Below, in pieces: positions 45,732-53,877 of a stretch of DNA of 64,000 bases. The stretch is taken from the NCBI GenBank assembly GCA_038114465.1, contig JAYNQW010000007.1, positions 78,002 to 142,001 of the forward strand, written 5' to 3'. Source of the DNA: CALINB01 sp938045325. GTDB lineage: Bacteria > Pseudomonadota > Alphaproteobacteria > Rhodospirillales > CALINB01. Made by a program: the position numbers and the translations under genes. Numbering within the stretch: position 1 is the stretch's first letter; each line of letters opens with the position of its first letter. The notes beneath the pieces are model-generated. The model worked only from the letters and a program-made list of their open reading frames with translations, did no database searches and was not told the origin of the DNA.

Positions 45732-47288
45732 ATGGCAAAGCAGCGGGCAACGAGAAACAAAACTGACGACACCAACATCCGCGAGCGGGTCAAGAAACCG
45801 CCTTCGGCGGTTTTCGTCGACAGCTACTTCGCACCCCGGGTCGCACGCGAAATCGCTTACAATTTCGATAGTGAAATGCAGCTCAATCTCGCGCACGGTT
45901 TGATGCTGGCGCGCCAAGGCATTATCGCCAAAAAGGACATGCGCAAAATTCTTAAGGTTGTGCTCAAAGTCATGCGCGAAGGACCCGAGGCCCTCGGCGT
46001 CGATCACAAGGTCGAGGATTTGTACTCCTATACCGAACGCCACATTATTCAAGCCCTTGGCCCCGAGGTTGGCGGGCGCCTGCACACGGGGCGCTCACGC
46101 AACGATCTGCACACAACGACCTGGCGCATGGCCTTGCGGGAAAATTTGTTGGCCGTACTCGATGTGTTGGCCGAGCTGCGCGCAACCACGCTGAAGCTTG
46201 CGGCCCAGTATATTGAAACCGTGATGCCCGGCTATACCCATTCGCAACACGCGCAACCGATCACGCTTGGTTACTACCTGCTGACTTTCGCCGATGTCTT
46301 AGCACGCGATTTTTCGCGTATTGAAGCCGGCCTTGCACGCACCGATCAATCCCCCTTGGGCTCGGGCGCGCTCACCACAACCGCGTTCCCGCTGGATCGC
46401 AACTACACGGCAAAAGCACTCGGTTTCGATGGCGTGCTCGAAATTGCCTACGACGGTGTTTCCAACCGGGATGATGCGCTCGAAGCCAGTGCGGCATTAT
46501 CGATTCTTATGACCAATATTTCCCGGCTTGCTTTTGACCTGCAAAGCTGGAACACACTTGAGTATCAATTCATCGAGTTGGGCGACGAGCATTCATCCGT
46601 CAGCTCGATCATGCCGCAAAAGAAAAACCCATCGTCCATGGAACACGCGAAAGGCGTTGCCGCCGTCGTCGCGGGGGATTTCATGGCAGCCCTCAGTTGC
46701 GTTAAAAACACATCCATGAGCGATGTTGGCGACGGCGTGACGGCGCTGAACGAACCGGTATTGGATGCGTGCACGCGCACGCGCAAAATTCTCGCGGTGA
46801 TGACCGAAGTTTTGGAAGCGCTGACGGTCCACGAAGACGCCATGCTACGGTCCGCCGAGGTCGGGTTCGGCAGTGCGACCGAGTTATCCGACGTCATCGT
46901 GCGCGAAACCGGCCTGTCGTTTCGCATGGCACACAATATCGTCGGCAATGTGGTGCGCAAAACGGTGGCTGCGGGAAAAACCGCCCTCGACATCGCGGCA
47001 AAAGACCTGGATGCCGCAAGCCGGGAACTGTTCGACAAACCCCTGAAAATTTCCGCCAAAGCCGTCGCCGATGCTCTGGACCCGGCGAAAAACATTCAGG
47101 TACGCACGCTGACCGGCGGGCCTGCGCCCAAAACCATGAAGGCAATGATCGTGGCACGCAAAAAAGTCCTGAGCGCAGACAAGAAATCTGTGAACGCCGT
47201 GAAGTCCCGCGTCGCCAAAGCGCGCGAAAAACTATTGAAAGACGCTAAAGCGTTCGTTTCGGGAAAGGCTGCTGGAAAAGCGGCCTAA
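45732..47288 (+). CDS. Argininosuccinate lyase-like enzyme of the fumarase/aspartase superfamily
   Basis: A 518-aa lyase related to ArgH. The superfamily signature appears as SSIMPQKKNPSSMEH near residues 290-304, with HTGRSRND near 118 and the YTHSQHAQP catalytic region. Differences from true ArgH are notable: the DQVATD sequence after SRND is DLHTTT, the N-terminus starts with a basic 25-residue extension, and a lysine/alanine-rich tail of some 45 residues follows the normal end. With no arginine genes adjacent, it may act on another N-succinyl or related compound; biosynthetic ArgH remains possible. Confidence 0.8.
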   Translation: MAKQRATRNKTDDTNIRERVKKPPSAVFVDSYFAPRVAREIAYNFDSEMQLNLAHGLMLARQGIIAKKDMRKILKVVLKVMREGPEALGVDHKVEDLYSYTERHIIQALGPEVGGRLHTGRSRNDLHTTTWRMALRENLLAVLDVLAELRATTLKLAAQYIETVMPGYTHSQHAQPITLGYYLLTFADVLARDFSRIEAGLARTDQSPLGSGALTTTAFPLDRNYTAKALGFDGVLEIAYDGVSNRDDALEASAALSILMTNISRLAFDLQSWNTLEYQFIELGDEHSSVSSIMPQKKNPSSMEHAKGVAAVVAGDFMAALSCVKNTSMSDVGDGVTALNEPVLDACTRTRKILAVMTEVLEALTVHEDAMLRSAEVGFGSATELSDVIVRETGLSFRMAHNIVGNVVRKTVAAGKTALDIAAKDLDAASRELFDKPLKISAKAVADALDPAKNIQVRTLTGGPAPKTMKAMIVARKKVLSADKKSVNAVKSRVAKAREKLLKDAKAFVSGKAAGKAA

Positions 47289-48994
47289 AACAGTCCGACG
47301 ATTTCGCCGTTTTTGTCGACGCCGATGGCTTCGGCCGCCGGCACCCTAGGCAATCCCGGCATGGTCATGATGTCGCCGCAAACGACGACGACGAATTCAG
47401 CGCCGCCCGAGAGACGCACTTCGCGCACCGGGATTTCATGGCCGGTCGGCGCGCCCTTCAAAGCCGGGTTGGTCGAAAAACTGTACTGGGTTTTAGCGAT
47501 ACAAACCGGATAATTGCCGTAACCGAGGTCTTCAAGTTCCTTAAAACGCGTCATGACGGCAGACGGTACGCTGATATCGTCAGCGCGGTAAATCTTCTGC
47601 GCAATGGTCCGGACCTTCTCAACGAGCGGCATGTCGTCCGGATAAAGAAAGTTAAAGTCGGCTTTTTCGTTTTCGATGGTATCGACCACGGTTTGCGCGA
47701 GATCGAGGGTCCCCTCGCCGCCCGCCGCCCAGTGATCGGCTTCGAGCGCCTTCACACCGAGATCGGCGCAGATTTTTTTGACCGCTTCGACTTCGGCGTC
47801 CGTGTCGGCACTGAACTTATTAATCGCAACCACGACCGGCACGCCGTAGCTTTTCAAGTTTTCGATGTGACGCGTAATGTTATCCTTGCCGCCGGTTTCG
47901 ATGGCCTTCACGTTTTCTTTCTTCAGGTCGTCTTTCGCGACACCGCCGTGCATCTTGAGCGCGCGGATGGTTGCAACCAGCACAATGCAGTCCGGGCTCA
48001 GACCTGACTTGCGGCACTTGATGTCGAGGAATTTCTCGGCACCCAGATCGGCGCCGAAGCCCGCTTCGGTCACGACATAATCGCAAAGCTTGAGCGCCGT
48101 CTTAGTCGCAAGCACCGTGTTGCAGCCGTGAGCGATATTGGCGAATGGGCCGCCGTGCACGAATGCGGGGTTATTTTCGAGCGTCTGTACCAGGTTCGGC
48201 GCGAGCGCATCTTTGAGGAGTGCGGTCATGGCACCCGGCGATTTGATCTGACTCGCTTTCACCGGTTGGCGGTCACGGGTGAAGCCGACCACGATGTTAC
48301 CAAGGCGGCGTTGCAGGTCATCCAGGTCCGTCGCTAAACAGAAAATCGCCATGACTTCCGACGCGACCGTAATATCGAAGTTGTCCTCGCGCGGAAAACC
48401 ATTGGCGACACCGCCCAAGGAATTCACAATCGAGCGCAACGCGCGGTCGTTCATATCGACGACGCGGCGCCAAGTCACCCGGCGCGCATCCAACTCGGAC
48501 GCGTTACCCCAGTACATATGATTATCCGTCATCGCGGCGAGCAGGTTGTTCGCTGCCCCGATCGCGTGCATGTCGCCGGTAAAATGCAGATTGATATCGG
48601 TCATCGGCACCACTTGCGCGTAACCGCCGCCGGCGGCCCCGCCTTTCATGCCGAAGCACGGCCCTAAGGACGGCTCGCGCAAACAGATCATCGCCTTCTT
48701 GCCGATTTTGTTGAGCCCGTCGCCCAAACCGACCGTCGTCGTGGTTTTACCTTCGCCCGCCGGCGTCGGTGTAATCGCGGTCACGAGGATCAGCTTGCCG
48801 TCTTTATTATTTTGAACCGAATCGACGTATTCGAGCGACACCTTCGCCTTGTAGTGGCCGTACGGCTCGAGACTTTCGCCGGGAATGCCGAGCTTGTCCT
48901 TTGCGACGTCCATGATGGGACGCATGCTGGCGGCTTTGGCGATGTCGATATCGCTTTTCGGGTTTTTATGTTGTTCGTCGGCAGACGATGCCAT
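47285..48994 (-). CDS. fhs: Formate-tetrahydrofolate ligase
   Basis: Fhs makes 10-formyl-THF from formate, THF and ATP for one-carbon metabolism. The chosen ATG (MASSADEQHKNPKS, 569 aa) has GGGGAGGAT immediately upstream; a TTG start would lie within that ribosome site. Marks are the P-loop TPTPAGEGKTTT at about 76-86, EPSLGPCFGMKGGAAGGGYAQV, GDMHAIGAANNLL and TEAGFGADLGAEKFLDIK. It is transcribed toward and overlaps the stop of the ArgH-like gene. About 640 bases of noncoding DNA, a small transcription unit and a tRNA lie upstream. Confidence 0.97.
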   Translation of the reverse strand: MASSADEQHKNPKSDIDIAKAASMRPIMDVAKDKLGIPGESLEPYGHYKAKVSLEYVDSVQNNKDGKLILVTAITPTPAGEGKTTTTVGLGDGLNKIGKKAMICLREPSLGPCFGMKGGAAGGGYAQVVPMTDINLHFTGDMHAIGAANNLLAAMTDNHMYWGNASELDARRVTWRRVVDMNDRALRSIVNSLGGVANGFPREDNFDITVASEVMAIFCLATDLDDLQRRLGNIVVGFTRDRQPVKASQIKSPGAMTALLKDALAPNLVQTLENNPAFVHGGPFANIAHGCNTVLATKTALKLCDYVVTEAGFGADLGAEKFLDIKCRKSGLSPDCIVLVATIRALKMHGGVAKDDLKKENVKAIETGGKDNITRHIENLKSYGVPVVVAINKFSADTDAEVEAVKKICADLGVKALEADHWAAGGEGTLDLAQTVVDTIENEKADFNFLYPDDMPLVEKVRTIAQKIYRADDISVPSAVMTRFKELEDLGYGNYPVCIAKTQYSFSTNPALKGAPTGHEIPVREVRLSGGAEFVVVVCGDIMTMPGLPRVPAAEAIGVDKNGEIVGLF

Positions 48995-49009
48995 GGAGAT
49001 CCTCCCCAA

Positions 49010-49302
49010 TGCTTTGGTTTTTGTTCATGTGAGCGCTTCTTATAAAGAAAGCCGCGGCTTTTGCCCTTAAAAAAACAGGCATTTGGACCGCGACCCGGCT
49101 TTTTAGCGCGCTTGTCAGGCTCTGGTATACAGTATTTCAGCGGCTTAGGCCACTGAAACTGGCGAAGTTTTTCAGTCCGCTCGTCAAAATCCCGTGATTA
49201 AGAATTTGAGAACTTAGGGAACTCCCTAGGCGAGGTTCCGATATTCCTAGGACGGACAGGGAACCCCCCCAATATCGAGGAGCATTATACGAAGGTAGGT
49301 TC
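49010..49302. other. Noncoding gap upstream of fhs with a structured segment
   Basis: No gene-like ORF. A block at about 49210-49266 is rich in self-complementary sequence. CCTAGG occurs at 49225-49230 and 49246-49251, exactly 21 bases apart; CTTAGGGA nearly pairs with TCCCTAGG; GGTTCC (49234-49239) can pair with GGAACC (49260-49265). It could be a structured 5' leader of the plus-strand unit ending at 49583, or a pair of protein sites. The fhs promoter should also be here, on the minus strand. Confidence 0.45.
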
Positions 49303-49527
49303 TTGCCAACATCACAGCGAAACGGGCCGAGCTATTTAGCCCCCCAAAAAAAGGCAGGCATACGCAAGAAAGCGAAGAAAAAAGGCAAAGGTAAAGGCGG
49401 CGACGAAGAAGAGTATAAAGACTAGGAAACCGTCGGCGATGAAGAAGAGGAATTCGAAGACGACGAAAACCTGTACCGCCTCGGCAAAGACAAAAACAAG
49501 GAAGAGTTTTTCAAAGACTATATGTAA
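49303..49527 (+). pseudogene. Small charged ORF interrupted by an in-frame TAG
   Basis: From a TTG at 49303, with AAGG seven bases upstream, 40 codons run through a basic stretch (AGIRKKAKKKGKGKGG) into an acidic one (DEEEYKD). A TAG at 49423-49425 stops them. Without any frame change, 33 further codons follow, still acidic and lysine-rich (ETVGDEEEEFEDDENLYRLG, ending KEEFFKDYM), to TAA at 49525-49527. A rho-independent terminator follows 25 bases later. I do not recognise the family. Explanations are a recent CAG-to-TAG nonsense mutation, amber readthrough, or chance coding-like composition. Confidence 0.5.
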
Positions 49528-49551
49528 TCGGTCTTTTCCGGCTCTTCACAC

Positions 49552-49583
49552 AAACCGCATTTGTTTTTCGAATGCGGTTTTTT
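49552..49583 (+). terminator. Rho-independent terminator after the amber-interrupted ORF
   Basis: AAACCGCATT (49552-49561) pairs with AATGCGGTTT (49571-49580) around a 9-base loop and is followed by further T residues. It indicates a real plus-strand transcript ending here. Confidence 0.88.
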
Positions 49584-49635
49584 CATGCCTGCGTTTCGGC
49601 CTATCGAATTTAAGCTGAGAACATTAGCTGCGTTA

Positions 49636-49709
49636 TGGCTGGGGGACCTGGATTCGAACCAGGGCTGCGCGGGTCAGAGCCGCGAGTTCTACCGCTAAAC
49701 TATCCCCCA
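49636..49709 (-). tRNA. tRNA-Gln(CUG)
   Basis: A complete 74-base cloverleaf on the minus strand including encoded CCA. The acceptor TGGGGGA pairs with TCCCCCA, starting with the weak U1-A72 pair typical of tRNA-Gln, and the discriminator is G. The anticodon stem CGCGG/CCGCG encloses CTCTGAC, giving anticodon CUG, which reads CAG. The T arm is CCTGG-TTCGAAT-CCAGG. Confidence 0.95.
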
Positions 49710-49972
49710 TGACATGCCGGATAAAACCGCATCATGATGGGCTGAGGCTTCTATCATAGCCCCGCCCGGCTGAATAGAGCCTTACTGCAAATGGCGCTCA
49801 TGAAAATACACATATAATTCAATAACTTAGAGATACCCTTCCCGCTTCGCCCATCGCTCATTCTGGGATAATGTATTATAAGCGATCATAAATCGCCGCT
49901 TCGAAAATTGGACGGGCAACAGAAACCGGACCCGACCTTGCGAAGACGTATGAAAACAACGGGGAGAGGCAC

Positions 49973-51034
49973 GTGAAACGCCACCAGCATAAGGCGCGAA
50001 GATCACATACGGCCCGGCAGCCGAAAAACGGCCGTGCCCCAAATGGACACAATCCAACCTATGCCGCGATTGATCTCGGCACCAACAACTGCCGGTTGCT
50101 TATCGCCGAGCCGAACGGCTCGGCCTTTAAGGTGATCGACTCGTTTTCACGGATCGTGCGTCTCGGCGAAGGCCTGACCGTATCGGGCAAGCTGACCGAC
50201 GATGCCATCGAGCGGACGACAGACGCGCTTAAAATCTGCGCGCAAAAAATCCACCGGCATAATGTCAGCTTTACCCGCAGTGTCGCCACGGAAGCGTGCC
50301 GACAAGCAAGCAATAGCGAAAAATTTTTAGAGCACATCGAAAGTCACACCGGCATCAAACTCGAAACGATTGAACCGGAGGAAGAAGCCCATTTAACCTT
50401 GGCGGGCTGCCTGCCCTTGATCGACCGGAACACGAATTTCACGTTGGCGTTCGACATCGGCGGCGGCAGCACAGAGATCATGTGGATCGCGAACGATAAC
50501 CAGGGCCAGCCGGTTTTGCACGATACGATTTCCATTCAACTCGGAGTCGTATCCTTGGCCGAAAAATTCGGTCACGACACGATTACGCCGGAAAACTACC
50601 AATGGATCATCGATACCATCACCAGAAACCTTGATGAATTCGATCAACGTTACGATATGTCCCGTCATATCGCCGAAGAAAACGTGCAAATGCTCGGGAC
50701 ATCAGGCACCGTCACGACGCTGGCCGGCATTCACCTCGACCTGCCCCGCTATGATCGCTCCATCGTTGACGGTCTGACAATCGATTTCGAAAGCATTCAT
50801 GCCATTGTCTCTCGATTGGTCGAAATGGATTACGATACCCGATGCGCTCACCCTTGCATCCGCCAAGAACGGGCCGACTTGATGATTATGGGCTGTGTCA
50901 TCCTTGATGCCGTCTGCCGGCGTTGGCCGGTCAGCCGGTTGCGCGTTGCCGACCGGGGAATCCGCGAAGGTATCCTGTTGGCCATGATGAACGCGAACCA
51001 ACGTCCGCCCATGCCGGCTGCCGCCGCCTCATGA
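49973..51034 (+). CDS. Ppx/GppA-family exopolyphosphatase/guanosine pentaphosphatase
   Basis: A 353-aa short-form Ppx/GppA phosphatase with the actin-like fold. GGGGAGAGG precedes the GTG start. Nucleotide/phosphate motifs are AIDLGTNNCRLLIAEP near 28-43, the ATEACRQA stretch, the catalytic-Glu region around EEAHLTLAG, FDIGGGSTEIMW near 159-170, and LGTSGTVTTLAG near 242-253. The C-terminal HD-like domain of long Ppx is absent, as usual in alphaproteobacteria. A basic N-terminal tail precedes the fold. Its stop overlaps the rlmE start (ATGA). Confidence 0.92.
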   Translation: MKRHQHKARRSHTARQPKNGRAPNGHNPTYAAIDLGTNNCRLLIAEPNGSAFKVIDSFSRIVRLGEGLTVSGKLTDDAIERTTDALKICAQKIHRHNVSFTRSVATEACRQASNSEKFLEHIESHTGIKLETIEPEEEAHLTLAGCLPLIDRNTNFTLAFDIGGGSTEIMWIANDNQGQPVLHDTISIQLGVVSLAEKFGHDTITPENYQWIIDTITRNLDEFDQRYDMSRHIAEENVQMLGTSGTVTTLAGIHLDLPRYDRSIVDGLTIDFESIHAIVSRLVEMDYDTRCAHPCIRQERADLMIMGCVILDAVCRRWPVSRLRVADRGIREGILLAMMNANQRPPMPAAAAS

Positions 51035-51756
51035 ACGACCAGCGCGGCAAAAAAACCAAGGCCAAAAGGAAAAAACAAACCGCGACTCAATTCACCGGCC
51101 GGGGCATGGCGACGCGGGTGAAAACGGCGAAGGGCCGGAAATCCTCCTCGACCCGCTGGCTGCAACGCCAACTGAACGATCCTTACGTTGCCGAGGCGCA
51201 AACGCGCGGCTACCGTTCGCGGGCGGCATTTAAACTATTGGAATTGAACGAACGGTTTAACATCCTCAGCGCCGGACAAAATGTCGTCGATCTTGGAGCC
51301 GCGCCCGGCGGTTGGACGCAAGTCATTCAAGAAAAGCTTGGCAACTCTGCCGGTGCGATTGTCGCCGTCGATCAAAACGAAATCGAACCCCTGGATGGCG
51401 TCACGGTTCTCAAGCTCGACATTTACGAAGAAAACGCGCCGGACCAAATCAAGGCCGCGCTGAACGGACAGGCTGATGTTGTGCTCTCCGACATGGCTCC
51501 CGCCGCGACCGGCCATCGCAGCACCGATCATCTGCGTATCATTGGCCTTTGCGAAGCCGCGTTAGACATTGCCATAAATGTATTATCCCCCGGCGGTACA
51601 TTGATCGCCAAAGTTTGGCAAGGCGGCACCGAGCAGGATTTGCTGACGCAGATCAAGAAAAGCTTCAAGCAGGTTAAGCACGCCAAGCCGCCGGCCAGCC
51701 GGGCGGACTCGGCCGAAGTTTACGTGGTGGCGCAGGGCTTTCGCATCACTAAATAA
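51031..51756 (+). CDS. rlmE: 23S rRNA 2'-O-ribose methyltransferase RlmE (FtsJ)
   Basis: RlmE methylates the ribose of U2552 in 23S rRNA, a late step of 50S assembly. The start is the ATG overlapping the ppx stop (241 aa); the longer open frame upstream lies within ppx. The SAM site is VVDLGAAPGGWTQ at 85-97, and the catalytic tetrad is complete: Lys68, Asp154 (LSDMAP), Lys194 and Glu229. A lysine-rich N-terminal extension of about 40 residues, likely for rRNA binding, is seen in alphaproteobacterial forms. A terminator follows 100 bases downstream. Confidence 0.95.
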   Translation: MNDQRGKKTKAKRKKQTATQFTGRGMATRVKTAKGRKSSSTRWLQRQLNDPYVAEAQTRGYRSRAAFKLLELNERFNILSAGQNVVDLGAAPGGWTQVIQEKLGNSAGAIVAVDQNEIEPLDGVTVLKLDIYEENAPDQIKAALNGQADVVLSDMAPAATGHRSTDHLRIIGLCEAALDIAINVLSPGGTLIAKVWQGGTEQDLLTQIKKSFKQVKHAKPPASRADSAEVYVVAQGFRITK

Positions 51757-51855
51757 TGACACGGCCTATACAACAAAATTTTGAATACGGGCCGCATTGC
51801 AATATCTACAGCTAAGCCCAATCTAAACTAAATCCACAATATTACGCTTGCACCA

Positions 51856-51881
51856 AACCTGCCTTCCCGGCGGGTTTTTTT
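51856..51881 (+). terminator. Rho-independent terminator after rlmE
   Basis: AACCTGCC (51856-51863) and GGCGGGTT (51869-51876), one G-U pair, five-base loop, followed by a run of seven T (51875-51881). Confidence 0.88.
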
Positions 51882-51934
51882 GTGTGCTTTTCAATACCTC
51901 CATCAATTCAGCATCGATAAAGGAGTGTGCTCTC

Positions 51935-53716
51935 ATGACACAACCGAAATCCTTCGAACTCGGCCTGGTGATGGCCGGTGCGATCTCGGCGGGCGCTTAC
52001 ACCGCCGGCGTCGTCGACTTTCTTCTCCAAGCCCTCGAAGAATGGGAAAAGGAAAAAGAAAACCAACGAACGGCCCATGGCGAGAACTATCAGAACTGGA
52101 GCATACCGCCGCATAACGCGCTGATTAGCGTTCTCTCGAGCGCATCCGCCGGCGGCATCGTCGCCGCGATCCTGGCGACCGCCTTGCGCGCCCCGCTGGC
52201 GCCGGTCGAAACGCCGCAGGACGGTGACACCGGAAATATTCTTTACAATTCCTGGGTCGAGAAAATCGACATCCGTCATCTGCTTAAAACGCACGACCTC
52301 AACGGCCCCGACAAAGAAGACGATATCTTCAGCGACCTCGATGAATTTGCAGACGAAACCGAAGAAACAACTGATAAGCCGTTAGCCCCCGTGGTTTCCG
52401 TACTCGATTCGACCATCCTCGAAGTGATCCGCGATAAAGCAATTAACATTCCGGCGAGCGCACCGCCCCGGCCCTATCTCAACGACCCCATACAACTGTT
52501 TCTGACGGTCTCGAACTTACGGGGTATTCCGTACCGCATCGATCTTCGCGGGGCGAACCCGGGCGCGGGTCACGATATGTGGCTGCACGGCGATCATGTT
52601 CATTTTTACCTCGGCTCGTATAACAAAATACTTTCAGACCAAGGCGCGCTCCATCTCGACCCGGCCCAAAGCGGCGCGGTGGGCGATTGGAACATTCTGG
52701 GTAAAACGACATTGGCGACGGCGGCTTTCCCCGTCGGCCTCGCCCCCCGCCATCTCACCCGAAATACGAAACATTTTAACAACCGGCAATGGGCGGTACC
52801 GCTCGACACGTCGCAACAACCGGCCGGGCAATGCGCGTGTTGGGAATACCGCAGTGTTAAAACGCTGTTGGGCGAAAACACGGACTTTGAGTTTCTCAAC
52901 GTCGACGGTGGTGCGGCAAACAACGAACCGCTGGAATTGGCGCGCAAGGCTTTCAAGGGCCACAGCAAACGCAACCCGCGCGGTGATGATGAGGCGACGC
53001 GGGCCGTGCTGATGATCGATCCGTTTCCCGATGTCGCGGACATGGAAACCTACGAGCCGGTGCAAAACGATTTAATCAGTACGCTCAAAGCGCTCATCGG
53101 CACGCTTAAAAATCAATCGCGTTTTAAAGAAGACGAATTACTGCTTGCCCTCGATGAAACGGTTTTCAGCCGGTTCGTCCTTGTGCCGTTGCGCTACGAC
53201 ACGGCCGGGCAACCGCAAAAGTTTGCCATCGCCAGCGGCAGCCTCGGCGGCTTCGGCGGCTTCGGCGGATTTTTATCGCGGGCCTTTCGCGAACACGACT
53301 TTTTCCTGGGCCGGCGAAATTGCCAACGATTTCTCGAACGCTACTTTGCCTTATCGCCGGACAATCCCCTGTTCGCCGATTGGTCCAATGCGCTGAAAAG
53401 CGAATACGCGATTTCATCGAACCACAACCGTCTGCCGATCATCCCGCTGTTGGGGCGTACAAAAAATCCCGTGCCGGTCCTTCCCTGGCCCGGCTACACG
53501 CAAAAAATGCTGGCGCTGCTGCGCAACGATACCGAAATTCGGCTCGATGCCGTCGTCGACCGGCTCATCAAAACGACCATCAAAAGCGGCATCGGCCGTT
53601 TTATGCTGAAAACAGTTTGGTGGGCCAAAAGCGGCGAAATGATCAACGGCCTAATGAATATCATTAAAAAAGAGCTCACCAAGCGCGGCAACATGAAGCC
53701 CGGGAACGGCTACTAA
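51935..53716 (+). CDS. Patatin-like phospholipase family protein
   Basis: A 593-aa protein whose start (MTQPKSFELG) is supported by AAGGAG nine bases upstream. The patatin fold is recognised from the glycine-rich oxyanion loop GLVMAGAISAGAYTAGV (about 10-26), the nucleophile elbow with Ser71, and the Asp in VDGGAANNEP (Asp324). The elbow reads SSASAGG, so the first glycine of GxSxG is a serine. Residues about 150-185 are an acidic insert, and a Gly/Phe-rich stretch (GGFGGFGGF) lies near 435. A C-terminal helix may associate with membrane. Substrate unknown. Confidence 0.82.
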   Translation: MTQPKSFELGLVMAGAISAGAYTAGVVDFLLQALEEWEKEKENQRTAHGENYQNWSIPPHNALISVLSSASAGGIVAAILATALRAPLAPVETPQDGDTGNILYNSWVEKIDIRHLLKTHDLNGPDKEDDIFSDLDEFADETEETTDKPLAPVVSVLDSTILEVIRDKAINIPASAPPRPYLNDPIQLFLTVSNLRGIPYRIDLRGANPGAGHDMWLHGDHVHFYLGSYNKILSDQGALHLDPAQSGAVGDWNILGKTTLATAAFPVGLAPRHLTRNTKHFNNRQWAVPLDTSQQPAGQCACWEYRSVKTLLGENTDFEFLNVDGGAANNEPLELARKAFKGHSKRNPRGDDEATRAVLMIDPFPDVADMETYEPVQNDLISTLKALIGTLKNQSRFKEDELLLALDETVFSRFVLVPLRYDTAGQPQKFAIASGSLGGFGGFGGFLSRAFREHDFFLGRRNCQRFLERYFALSPDNPLFADWSNALKSEYAISSNHNRLPIIPLLGRTKNPVPVLPWPGYTQKMLALLRNDTEIRLDAVVDRLIKTTIKSGIGRFMLKTVWWAKSGEMINGLMNIIKKELTKRGNMKPGNGY

Positions 53717-53822
53717 ATCCCCGAATCGGCCCACAAGCCTGACCCCAGGGTCACTGGCTGAGTATACAGGCGGGCAAAAACCACCCCCTTTTCCTCGCTC
53801 CGCGACGGTACGGCGAAAGGCC

Positions 53823-53850
53823 TTGGCTTGCCGCAGAAGATGTGTATCAT
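53823..53850 (+). promoter_or_regulatory. Candidate promoter for guaB
   Basis: TTGGCT (53823-53828) and TATCAT (53845-53850) with 16-base spacing, and TGTG just before the -10, 28 bases upstream of the guaB ATG. Pattern match only. Confidence 0.35.
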
Positions 53851-53877
53851 ACGCCGCCATCTTACTAGGACGGTGGT

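Noticed and set aside
49423..49425. TAG read as pyrrolysine or another special amino acid
   Set aside because: No pyl genes or structured insertion element are visible; a mutated CAG is simpler. The readthrough option is kept only as an open question.
49827..50057. A 76-codon minus-strand ORF before ppx
   Set aside because: It overlaps the ppx ribosome site and start, shows no coding-like pattern and lacks a good start site.
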